This document shows positions 1 to 7,247 of a DNA stretch of 64,000 nt, one piece after another. This stretch comes from an uncultured Bacteroides sp. Lineage in GTDB: Bacteria; Bacteroidota; Bacteroidia; Bacteroidales; Bacteroidaceae. The notes beneath the pieces were generated by a model, which saw only the letters and a list, made by a program, of their open reading frames with translations, did no database searches and had not been told where the DNA came from. Numbering within the stretch: position 1 is the first letter of the stretch; the number at the start of each line of letters is the position of its first letter. Where the stretch lies: contig CAQOGY010000001.1 in NCBI GenBank assembly GCA_948847595.1, forward strand, positions 507,836 to 571,835, given 5' to 3'. Position numbers and translations under genes: made by a program.

Positions 1-65
1 CTTCTTCTGTTACACTTCTTCTGTTACACTTCTTCTTTTGTGCTTTTTCTTTTTGTGCTTTTTCC
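1..65. repeat. Low-complexity direct repeats at the window edge
   Basis: A 14-base unit, CTTCTTCTGTTACA, occurs twice in a row from base 1. It is followed by two copies of a 15-base unit, TTTTGTGCTTTTTCY (36-50 and 51-65). The tract is pyrimidine-rich on this strand and may continue to the left of the window. No coding signal is seen in it. Confidence 0.7.
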
Positions 66-154
66 TACCTGTCTTTCCGCTATGCCATTCGGCTTTTTTG
101 TGTCCGTTTTGAAGATAATCTCCTGTTTTTACCTATACTTATTTATTATATTCG

Positions 155-162
155 TATATTTG
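155..162 (+). promoter_or_regulatory. Bacteroides -7 promoter box (TATATTTG)
   Basis: TATATTTG fits the Bacteroidota sigma-ABfr -7 consensus TAnnTTTG. It lies 33 bases before the ATG of the small gene at 196 and probably drives that gene and the helicase behind it. No clear -33 element was identified. Confidence 0.5.
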
Positions 163-195
163 ACTGCCCAATAGAACTTAAATACATTACAGGTT

Positions 196-375
196 ATGGA
201 ATACCATCGTATATCTTTTATTCACGACGATACGGAGTACACATTTGTCAAAGCCATGAGTTCGGAACTGACCGGATATGCATTAATATCAGCCTGCCGC
301 GCGGAAGTTACCATTTATATGCGGGAGAATAATCTGAAAGGACGGTATATCTTGACCGGTATGGCTAAAGTGTAA
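196..375 (+). CDS. Small conserved-type hypothetical protein (59 aa)
   Basis: ATG to TAA gives 59 residues (MEYHRISFIHDDTEYTF...), ending 6 bases before the helicase ATG, so the two are almost certainly co-transcribed. A TAnnTTTG box precedes it. The protein has no signal peptide, membrane segment or recognised motif. It is charged, with Tyr/Arg-rich ends, and would be cytosolic. I do not recognise the family. The even codon use and tight coupling to the downstream RNA helicase argue for a real gene rather than a chance frame. Confidence 0.6.
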   Translation: MEYHRISFIHDDTEYTFVKAMSSELTGYALISACRAEVTIYMRENNLKGRYILTGMAKV

Positions 376-381
376 GTCCCC

Positions 382-1716
382 ATGTTAGAGAAAAATGAAA
401 TTATACAGTCGGCTCTTCGCAACCTGAAGATTGAGGAGCTGAATCCGATGCAGGAAGCATCACTTGAACAAGCAACCGGAAGGAAAGACGTTATATTATT
501 GTCTCCGACAGGGTCGGGCAAGACACTGGCTTATCTATTGCCTTTATTACTTACCCTGAAACCGGATGACGGAAATGTGCAGGTCTTGATTCTCGTTCCT
601 TCGCGTGAGTTGGCTTTGCAGATTGATACCGTGTTTAAGGCAATGGGAACTTCCTGGAAGACCTGTTGCTGCTATGGCGGTCATCCCATTGCGGAAGAAA
701 AGAAGAGTATTCAAGGGAATCATCCCGCTATCATTATCGGTACTCCGGGGCGTATCACCGACCATTTGTCTAAAGGAAACTTCAATCCCGAAACGATTGA
801 AACTTTAATCATTGATGAGTTCGACAAGTCTTTGGAGTTTGGTTTCCATGATGAAATGGCGGAGATTATCACGCAACTTCCGGGGCTGAAAAAGCGTATG
901 CTGCTCTCGGCTACGGATGCAGAGGAGATTCCCGAATTTACAGGACTGAACCGGACGGTCAAACTGGATTTCCTGCCGGACGTTTCTGAAGAACAGGAAT
1001 CCCGCTTGACATTAATGAAGGTGATGTCTCCTGCGAAAGACAAGATTGATACTTTATATAACCTGCTTTGCTCATTAGGAAGCAGTTCAAGCATCGTCTT
1101 TTGTAATCACAGGGATGCAGTAGACCGTGTGCAGAAACTATTGGCGGAAAAGAAACTGGTAGCCGAACGTTTTCACGGCGGCATGGAACAGCCGGATCGG
1201 GAGCGTGCTTTATACAAATTCCGTAATGGTAGTTGCCATGTACTGATTTCTACCGATTTGGCAGCGCGTGGGCTGGATATTCCGGAGATTGAACACATCA
1301 TTCATTATCACCTGCCGGTGAATGAAGAAGCCTTTACGCACCGGAATGGACGTACGGCACGTTGGGACGCTACCGGAACATCTTATCTGATTCTCCACGA
1401 GGAAGAAAAATTGCCTGCTTATATTCCCGAAGATATGGAAACAGTCGTTTTGCCTGAAAATCCGCCCCGTCCGCCGAAATCGCTCTGGGCTACTATATAT
1501 ATAGGTAAGGGAAAGAAGGAAAAACTGAACCGGATGGATATTGCCGGATTCCTATATAAGAAAGGAAACCTGGCTCGTGAAGACGTGGGTGCGATTGATG
1601 TGAAGGAACATTATGCTTTCGTTGCCGTTCGCCGGGCAAAGGTGAAACAACTCTTGAACTTGATTCAAGGAGAGAAGATTAAAGGAATGAAGACCATTAT
1701 TGAAGAAGCTAAATAA
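382..1716 (+). CDS. dbpA: DEAD-box RNA helicase with DbpA-type RNA-binding domain
   Basis: ATP-dependent RNA helicase of 444 aa. In order: Q-motif-like region around residues 15-30, Walker A SPTGSGKT (41-48), PTREL-like PSREL (73-77), TPGR (121-124), motif II DEFD (145-148), SAT motif, then the second RecA domain with STDLAARGLD and HRNGRTAR. Residues ~370-440 match the DbpA RNA-binding domain (D-I-x-G-F ... G-x-I-x-V, ending in IKGMK), which in E. coli binds hairpin 92 of 23S rRNA. A role in 50S subunit assembly is therefore inferred. Motif II has Phe in place of the third-position Ala of DEAD. Whether it is a strict DbpA ortholog is less certain than the family. Confidence 0.85.
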   Translation: MLEKNEIIQSALRNLKIEELNPMQEASLEQATGRKDVILLSPTGSGKTLAYLLPLLLTLKPDDGNVQVLILVPSRELALQIDTVFKAMGTSWKTCCCYGGHPIAEEKKSIQGNHPAIIIGTPGRITDHLSKGNFNPETIETLIIDEFDKSLEFGFHDEMAEIITQLPGLKKRMLLSATDAEEIPEFTGLNRTVKLDFLPDVSEEQESRLTLMKVMSPAKDKIDTLYNLLCSLGSSSSIVFCNHRDAVDRVQKLLAEKKLVAERFHGGMEQPDRERALYKFRNGSCHVLISTDLAARGLDIPEIEHIIHYHLPVNEEAFTHRNGRTARWDATGTSYLILHEEEKLPAYIPEDMETVVLPENPPRPPKSLWATIYIGKGKKEKLNRMDIAGFLYKKGNLAREDVGAIDVKEHYAFVAVRRAKVKQLLNLIQGEKIKGMKTIIEEAK

Positions 1717-1978
1717 ATATACGTTTTTATTGCATTTCGCTTTCACTTTATTAGTAACTCCCCCATACAATGTTTATATTTCGACCTTTATCCCTTACTT
1801 GATATCCGTAGATAACAATATGGTGTATATATCCTGTATAAACCAATAAAAAGAAAGGAAAATCTGCTTTAAAACAGTATTTTTATAAGGAAAGATTTGT
1901 GCACCGGAAATAAATTCGTAAATTCGCAAGGTCAAAAGACATAAACTAACGAAATGTTAAACCAAAAACAAACTTCAA

Positions 1979-3046
1979 ATGAAAAAGCATAATTTCAATG
2001 CAGGACCTTCCATTCTTCCGCGTGAGGTGATAGAAGACACAGCGAAGGCTATTTTAGATTTCAACGGCTCTGGTCTTTCTATAATGGAAATCAGTCACCG
2101 CGCCAAAGACTTCCAACCTGTGGTTGACGAAGCAGTGGCATTATTCAAGGAATTACTCAATATCCCCGAAGGTTATTCGGTGCTGTTCCTTGGTGGTGGT
2201 GCCAGTCTGGAGTTCTGCATGGTGCCTTTCAACTTCCTTGAGAAAAAGGCTGCTTACCTGAACACAGGTGTATGGGCAAAAAAAGCAATGAAAGAAGCTA
2301 AGGGGTTTGGTGAAGTTGTAGAAGTTGCTTCTTCTGCTGAAGCTACATATACTTATATCCCAAAAGATTATACAATCCCGACAGACGCAGATTATTTCCA
2401 CATCACTACCAATAATACGATTTATGGTACGGAATTAAAGGAAGATCTCGATTCTCCGGTTCCGATGGTTGCCGATATGTCTTCTGATATTTTCTCACGT
2501 CCGATTGACGTTTCTAAATATATCTGTATCTATGGTGGTGCACAGAAGAACCTGGCTCCCGCAGGTGTTACATTCGTTATCGTGAAGAATGACGCGGTAG
2601 GCAAGGTGTCACGTTACATCCCCTCCATGTTAAACTATCAGACTCACATTGATGGTGGTTCTATGTTCAACACTCCGCCGGTAGTACCTATCTATTCTGC
2701 CATGCTGAATCTTCGTTGGATCAAAGCACAGGGTGGTGTGAAGGAAATGGAACGTCGTGCCATCGAAAAGGCTGATATGTTGTATGCGGAAATCGACCGC
2801 AACAAAATGTTCGTAGGTACTGCTGCCAAGGAAGACCGTTCACGCATGAACATCTGTTTCGTAATGGCTCCCGAATACAAAGACCTTGAAGCTGACTTTA
2901 TGAAGTTTGCTACTGAGAAGGGGATGGTAGGTATCAAGGGACACCGTTCAGTAGGTGGTTTCCGTGCATCTTGCTACAACGCTATGCCGAAAGAAAGCGT
3001 ACAGGCCTTGATTGATTGCATGCAGGAATTTGAAAAACTTCATTAA
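1979..3046 (+). CDS. serC: Phosphoserine aminotransferase
   Basis: Class V PLP-dependent aminotransferase (355 aa) converting 3-phosphohydroxypyruvate plus glutamate to O-phosphoserine, the second step of serine synthesis. It begins KKHNFNAGPSILP, the typical SerC N-terminus. GGGASLEF lies in the PLP phosphate region, and YGGAQKNLAPAG carries the PLP Lys. The C-terminus RSVGGFRASCYNAMP is also diagnostic. The length matches bacterial SerC. It is followed by serA and a DUF1015 gene in the same direction, forming a serine cluster. No convincing promoter box was found in the 260 bases upstream. Confidence 0.96.
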   Translation: MKKHNFNAGPSILPREVIEDTAKAILDFNGSGLSIMEISHRAKDFQPVVDEAVALFKELLNIPEGYSVLFLGGGASLEFCMVPFNFLEKKAAYLNTGVWAKKAMKEAKGFGEVVEVASSAEATYTYIPKDYTIPTDADYFHITTNNTIYGTELKEDLDSPVPMVADMSSDIFSRPIDVSKYICIYGGAQKNLAPAGVTFVIVKNDAVGKVSRYIPSMLNYQTHIDGGSMFNTPPVVPIYSAMLNLRWIKAQGGVKEMERRAIEKADMLYAEIDRNKMFVGTAAKEDRSRMNICFVMAPEYKDLEADFMKFATEKGMVGIKGHRSVGGFRASCYNAMPKESVQALIDCMQEFEKLH

Positions 3047-3055
3047 TAATATTTT

Positions 3056-3120
3056 CACCACAGATTACACAGATGGACACAGATTTTTTAATTCTGTGAG
3101 AATCCGGGTAACCTGTGGTG
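3056..3120. repeat. Inverted repeat with CACAGAT motifs between serC and serA
   Basis: CACCACAGATTAC (3056-3068) pairs with GTAACCTGTGGTG (3108-3120) with one mismatch. Inside are two more CACAGAT copies at about 10-base steps and a T-run, and an ATTCTGTG that can pair with CACAGAT. The element resembles the one behind copA (30736-30819). It may form a stem-loop that attenuates or stabilises the serC-serA transcript. Confidence 0.6.
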
Positions 3121-3144
3121 AGTCTTTATAAACAGAATTAAATT

Positions 3145-4065
3145 ATGAAAGTACTTGTAGCTACTGAAAAACCGTTTGCAAAAGTTGCGGTAGACGGTAT
3201 TCGTAAAGAAATAGAAGCAGCCGGATATGAGCTTGCTTTACTCGAGAAATATACAGATAAAGCTCAGTTGCTGGATGCAGTGAAAGATGCTAACGCTATC
3301 ATTATCCGTAGTGATATTATTGATGCCGAAGTGCTTGACGCTGCCAAGGAATTGAAGATTGTAGTTCGTGCCGGTGCCGGATACGATAACGTAGACCTGG
3401 CTGCTGCCACTGCCCACAATGTATGTGTGATGAACACTCCGGGACAGAACTCGAATGCTGTTGCCGAACTGGCTTTGGGCATGATGGTGTATGCTGTCCG
3501 CAACTTCTATAACGGAACTTCCGGTACGGAATTGATGGGCAAGAAACTGGGTATCCACGCTTATGGAAACGTTGGCCGCAATGTGGCCCGTGTTGCCAAA
3601 GGCTTCGGAATGGAAGTGTATGCTTATGACGCATTCTGCCCGAAAGAAGTAATCGAAAAAGACGGTGTGAAAGCACTTGATTCGGCAGAAGAACTGTATA
3701 AGACTTGCCAGGTTGTATCTTTGCATATTCCTGCAACTGCCGAAACTAAGAATTCTATCAATTATGCTTTGCTGAAAGATATGCCGAAGGGCGCGATGTT
3801 GGTAAACACTGCCCGTAAGGAAGTTATCAATGAAACCGAACTGATTAAGTTGATGGAAGACCGTGCCGACTTCAAATACATCACAGACATCATGCCTGCT
3901 GCCAACGCAGAATTTGCGGAGAAGTTTGCCGGACGTTATTTCTCAACTCCGAAGAAGATGGGTGCACAGACTGCCGAGGCAAATATCAATGCCGGTATTG
4001 CTGCTGCCCAACAAATCGTTGGTTTCTTGAAAGACGGTTGCGAAAAATTCCGCGTGAATAAATAA
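3145..4065 (+). CDS. serA: D-3-phosphoglycerate dehydrogenase, short form without ACT domain
   Basis: NAD-dependent dehydrogenase (306 aa) catalysing the first committed step of serine synthesis. It has RAGAGYDNVD (75-84) and a nucleotide-binding loop HAYGNVG (138-144), in which the first Gly of GxGxxG is Ala. There is no C-terminal ACT or intervening domain, so serine feedback through ACT is not expected. Where 2-hydroxyacid dehydrogenases usually have TPH-(I/M)-GA with the catalytic His, this protein has TPKKMGAQT (268-276). That resembles the Lys-containing type IIIK enzyme described in Entamoeba histolytica. The serC neighbour makes the assignment secure despite the unusual residue. Confidence 0.93.
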   Translation: MKVLVATEKPFAKVAVDGIRKEIEAAGYELALLEKYTDKAQLLDAVKDANAIIIRSDIIDAEVLDAAKELKIVVRAGAGYDNVDLAAATAHNVCVMNTPGQNSNAVAELALGMMVYAVRNFYNGTSGTELMGKKLGIHAYGNVGRNVARVAKGFGMEVYAYDAFCPKEVIEKDGVKALDSAEELYKTCQVVSLHIPATAETKNSINYALLKDMPKGAMLVNTARKEVINETELIKLMEDRADFKYITDIMPAANAEFAEKFAGRYFSTPKKMGAQTAEANINAGIAAAQQIVGFLKDGCEKFRVNK

Positions 4066-4091
4066 TATTCATAGAAATAGTAGTATATTTG

Positions 4092-4130
4092 AGCCACAGA
4101 TTTTCAATAAGTCTGTGGCTTTAATTTTTT
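4092..4130 (+). terminator. Rho-independent terminator behind serA
   Basis: AGCCACAGA (4092-4100) and TCTGTGGCT (4112-4120) form a perfect 9-bp stem with an 11-base loop, followed by TTAATTTTTT. An ATG at 4115 lies inside this stem, which argues against it as the start of the next gene. Confidence 0.8.
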
Positions 4131-4150
4131 ACATATTAAATACTAATATC

Positions 4151-5398
4151 ATGGCAATAATTAAACCTTTTAAGGGCATTCGTCCACCGCAAGAGTTGGT
4201 GGAACAGGTTGCTTCACGTCCTTATGATGTCTTGAATTCAGAAGAAGCCCGCCTTGAAGCGGAAGGTAACGAAAAGTCTCTTTATCATATCATTAAACCT
4301 GAAATTGATTTTCCCGTTGGCACGGACGAACATGACGAGCCGGTGTATGCCAAGGCTGCCGAGAACTTCCAGGCGTTTCAGGACAAAGGCTGGCTGGTGC
4401 AGGATACGAAGGAAAACTATTATATCTACGCTCAAACGATGAATGGGAAAACACAGTACGGACTGGTTGTCGGTGCTTATGTTCCCGATTATATGAATGG
4501 AGTTATCAAGAAGCACGAACTTACCCGTCGTGACAAGGAAGAAGACCGTATGAAGCATGTCCGTGTGAATAATGCGAATATCGAGCCTGTTTTCTTCGCT
4601 TATCCTGATAACGATAAGTTGGATGCCATTATCAAAAAATATACTGCGGAAAAGCCTGTCTATGACTTTATAGCTCCGGGTGATGGTTTCGGCCATACTT
4701 TTTGGATTGTTGACCAGGACGAGGATATTGCTGTCATTACGGCTGAATTTGCGAAGATGCCGGCTCTGTATATCGCCGACGGGCATCACCGTTCCGCTGC
4801 TGCCGCATTGGTAGGGGCAGAGAAAGCGAAGCAGAACCCGAATCATCGCGGTGATGAAGAATATAATTACTTCATGGCCGTTTGCTTCCCCGCCAATCAA
4901 CTGACTATCATTGATTATAACCGTGTAGTGAAAGACCTCAACGGATTGACTCCCGAACAGTTCCTTGCTGCATTGGAAAAGAACTTTGTCGTAGAAGAGA
5001 AAGGTGCGGATATTTACAAACCATCCGGTTTGCATAACTTCTCTCTTTACTTGAATGATAAATGGTACAGCCTGACTGCCAAAGCCGGAACATACAATGA
5101 TAATGACCCTATCGGTGTACTTGATGTTACCATTTCTTCTAATCTGATTTTAGATGAAATCCTGGGAATAAAAGACTTGCGTTCGGATAAGCGTATCGAC
5201 TTTGTTGGCGGTATCCGTGGATTGGGCGAACTCAAGAAACGTGTGGATAGCGGTGAAATGAAAGTTGCTCTGGCACTTTATCCTGTGTCTATGAAGCAAC
5301 TGATGGATATTGCAGATACAGGTAATATCATGCCGCCCAAGACCACCTGGTTTGAACCTAAACTCCGCTCGGGACTGGTTATTCATAAGTTGGATTAA
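4151..5398 (+). CDS. DUF1015 family protein of the serine cluster
   Basis: A 415-aa soluble protein opening with MAIIKPFKGIRPP, the usual DUF1015 N-terminus, followed by RPYDVLNSEEA. ATG 4151 is chosen over the in-frame ATG at 4115, because that one sits in the serA terminator stem and adds a non-family leader. Residues 208-216 read IADGHHRSA. The DGHHR motif is reminiscent of the ParB/sulfiredoxin-fold motif found in ADP-dependent serine kinase SerK. The biochemical role is unproven. The position next to serC and serA suggests a function in serine or phosphoserine metabolism, which is inference from context. Confidence 0.85.
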   Translation: MAIIKPFKGIRPPQELVEQVASRPYDVLNSEEARLEAEGNEKSLYHIIKPEIDFPVGTDEHDEPVYAKAAENFQAFQDKGWLVQDTKENYYIYAQTMNGKTQYGLVVGAYVPDYMNGVIKKHELTRRDKEEDRMKHVRVNNANIEPVFFAYPDNDKLDAIIKKYTAEKPVYDFIAPGDGFGHTFWIVDQDEDIAVITAEFAKMPALYIADGHHRSAAAALVGAEKAKQNPNHRGDEEYNYFMAVCFPANQLTIIDYNRVVKDLNGLTPEQFLAALEKNFVVEEKGADIYKPSGLHNFSLYLNDKWYSLTAKAGTYNDNDPIGVLDVTISSNLILDEILGIKDLRSDKRIDFVGGIRGLGELKKRVDSGEMKVALALYPVSMKQLMDIADTGNIMPPKTTWFEPKLRSGLVIHKLD

Positions 5399-5466
5399 GG
5401 AATAAATCTTATTTAATAAAATCAAGCGGTCGAACCGTTACAATCATACAATCGATTGTAGCAGTT

Positions 5467-5598
5467 CGACCGTTCGTTTATAATGGAATAACCGTTTGTT
5501 TGTAATAGAATAACCGTTTGTTTGCAGTAAAACGACCGTTCATTTATACTGAAACGACCGCTCGTTTGCATCAATTCGACCGTATATTGATGAATGAA
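5467..5598. repeat. 22-bp-period tandem array, six degenerate units
   Basis: Six consecutive 22-base units start at 5467, 5489, 5511, 5533, 5555 and 5577. The shared core is YRACCGTTYGTTTRYA, followed by an A-rich tail. The preceding bases (5423-5466) hold the same motif in reverse (AAGCGGTCG) and an imperfect hairpin around AATCGATTG. The array lies between the DUF1015 gene and yigZ, both on the plus strand. There are no spacers, so it is not a CRISPR array. The motif recurs at 46472-46581. Confidence 0.85.
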
Positions 5599-5647
5599 CA
5601 TCACTTAATATTTCCAAATGATAGATTGAATTTTCTCAATAAAGCCG

Positions 5648-5655
5648 TATCTTTG
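5648..5655 (+). promoter_or_regulatory. -7 box (TATCTTTG) 4 bases from the yigZ ATG
   Basis: A perfect TAnnTTTG box ends at 5655 and the ATG begins at 5660. If transcription starts about four bases after the box, as the name -7 implies, the mRNA has a leader of about one base. Confidence 0.65.
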
Positions 5656-5659
5656 CACC

Positions 5660-6274
5660 ATGACTGCTGAAGATACTTATAAAACCATTACAGAACCTTC
5701 CGAAGGTATTTATACAGAAAAGCGAAGCAAGTTCATTGCTATCGCCCTTCCTGTACGTACTATCGACGAGATAAAGGTACATCTTGAAACGTATCAGAAG
5801 AAGTATTATGATGCCCGCCATGTATGTTATGCTTATATGTTGGGTGCGGCACGCAAGGATTTTCGTGCCAATGACAACGGAGAACCCTCCGGCACGGCGG
5901 GCAAGCCTATTCTCGGACAGATTAATTCCAATGAACTGACGGATATTCTGATTATTGTAGTCCGTTATTTCGGTGGAATCAAGTTGGGAACCAGTGGATT
6001 GATTGTTGCTTATAAAGCTGCTGCTGCCGAAGCTATCGCTGCCGCTACGATTATAGAGAAAACGGTGGATGATGATGTGACAGTCATGTTCGAATATCCT
6101 TTTATGAATGACATCATGCGCATTGTAAAAGAAGAAGAACCGGAGATTCTCAACCAGTCGTATGACATGGATTGCAGCATGACACTGCGGATTCGCCGTT
6201 CGATGATGCCGAAACTGCGTGCACGACTGGAAAAGGTGGAGACGGCGCGGATTCTTGATGATGAAGAGAACTGA
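5660..6274 (+). CDS. yigZ: YigZ/IMPACT family protein
   Basis: A 204-aa UPF0029/IMPACT-family protein. It contains KRSKFIAIALPV near the N-terminus, the motif ARHVCYAY (around 54-61), the signature NDNGEPSGTAGKPIL, and VRYFGGIKLGTSGLI. A C-terminal DUF1949-like ferredoxin-fold segment follows (from about residue 135). Family members are linked to translation regulation (IMPACT/YIH1 in eukaryotes), but the bacterial role is not settled. No other Met occurs in the first 50 residues, so the start at 5660 is firm even though it lies almost on the promoter. Confidence 0.9.
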   Translation: MTAEDTYKTITEPSEGIYTEKRSKFIAIALPVRTIDEIKVHLETYQKKYYDARHVCYAYMLGAARKDFRANDNGEPSGTAGKPILGQINSNELTDILIIVVRYFGGIKLGTSGLIVAYKAAAAEAIAAATIIEKTVDDDVTVMFEYPFMNDIMRIVKEEEPEILNQSYDMDCSMTLRIRRSMMPKLRARLEKVETARILDDEEN

Positions 6275-6323
6275 CGTGTAGAAAGTAGTAATAGTTGGGA
6301 GAGGTCGATTAGATTGAATTTGA

Positions 6324-7196
6324 ATGAGAAAGAAATACTGCATATTTTATATTCTGCTTTTGAGTTTCCTTGCATGGGGGAGTACTCGGGTTGTTTGTGC
6401 ACAGGAGACTCAAATGATTCAGGAGACTCGAACGACTCAAGAGACTCGGAAGATTCAGGAGACGCGGAAGCCTCAGGAAGCGCAGAAGTCAGCTCCCAAT
6501 AATATTCCTGTCCCTTGGTATTCGCAGAAAATCACGGGGTGTCCTTATTCGCATTGTTCCCTGGCTTCCTCTTTGATGGTATTCGACTATTTTAAAGGGA
6601 TGACGACCGACAAACAACGGTCGGCTCAAGATGCGGAAAAGAAACTGGTAGAATATCAGCGGAACTACTTCCTGAAAAAACATGCTCCTTTCCGTCGCCG
6701 TACTTCGATAGGGCAGGGTGGTTATTATTCTTTCGAGATAGATTCACTGGCCCGTTATTACGAAAATATGGTAAGTGCCGAGCATTTCCAAAAGAAAGAT
6801 TACCGAATATTGAAAGATTATATTGACCGTGGTATTCCTGTACTGGTGAATGTGAGATATACAGGTGCAGTGCGTGGCTTGCGTCCCGGGCCGAGGGGGC
6901 ATTGGATGGTACTTCGCGGCATTGATGATAAGCATGTGTGGGTGAATGATCCCGGTCGTTCGCCGGAGATGCGGAGTAAAGGTGAGAATATCTGCTATCC
7001 TATAAAGAAACAAACGGGTAATCCCTCTTATTTTGATGGCTGCTGGACAGGACGTTTTATCGTGGTTACCCCCAAAGAATGGATACGTAATCCGCTCTTT
7101 GCACAAGTGGGAAAATTGCCGCCATTGGAAGAGGTGACTTATGTAGTTCCCCCTTTTGTTTCGTCTATGGAGTTGCCACGGGTTATCAGTCAATAA
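6324..7196 (+). CDS. Secreted C39-like cysteine peptidase with ETRxxQ repeat
   Basis: A 290-aa protein with a Sec signal peptide (about residues 1-26). Next comes a low-complexity segment of four QETxxx-type hexapeptides (27-55), encoded by an 18-base DNA repeat. The C-terminal domain resembles peptidase C39-like/papain-fold proteins: candidate catalytic Cys at SHCSLASS (C78), His at GHWMVLRG (H193), and Asn/Asp at VWVNDPG (208-209). It is probably periplasmic or surface-exposed. The substrate is unknown; there is no ABC-exporter partner nearby, so bacteriocin-leader processing is unlikely. It sits 49 bases after yigZ and 51 before the HpaII-like gene. Confidence 0.75.
   Translation: MRKKYCIFYILLLSFLAWGSTRVVCAQETQMIQETRTTQETRKIQETRKPQEAQKSAPNNIPVPWYSQKITGCPYSHCSLASSLMVFDYFKGMTTDKQRSAQDAEKKLVEYQRNYFLKKHAPFRRRTSIGQGGYYSFEIDSLARYYENMVSAEHFQKKDYRILKDYIDRGIPVLVNVRYTGAVRGLRPGPRGHWMVLRGIDDKHVWVNDPGRSPEMRSKGENICYPIKKQTGNPSYFDGCWTGRFIVVTPKEWIRNPLFAQVGKLPPLEEVTYVVPPFVSSMELPRVISQ
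6408..6479 (+). repeat. 18-bp in-frame coding minisatellite
   Basis: Four 18-base units beginning GAGACTC/GAGACGC lie in the linker of the C39-like gene, each encoding a six-residue ETxxxQ block. Because 18 is a multiple of 3, changes in copy number would alter linker length without breaking the frame. Confidence 0.85.
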
Positions 7197-7247
7197 AAGC
7201 AATGCATTTATAAAACATCATTAGTAAAATAAAGAAGAACAAGATAT

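Noticed and set aside
4115..4150. Upstream ATG as start of the DUF1015 gene
   Set aside because: It lies in the stem of the serA terminator and adds residues before the typical MAIIKPFKGIRP start.
5467..5598. CRISPR array
   Set aside because: The 22-bp units follow directly on each other and are degenerate; there are no unique spacers and no cas genes.
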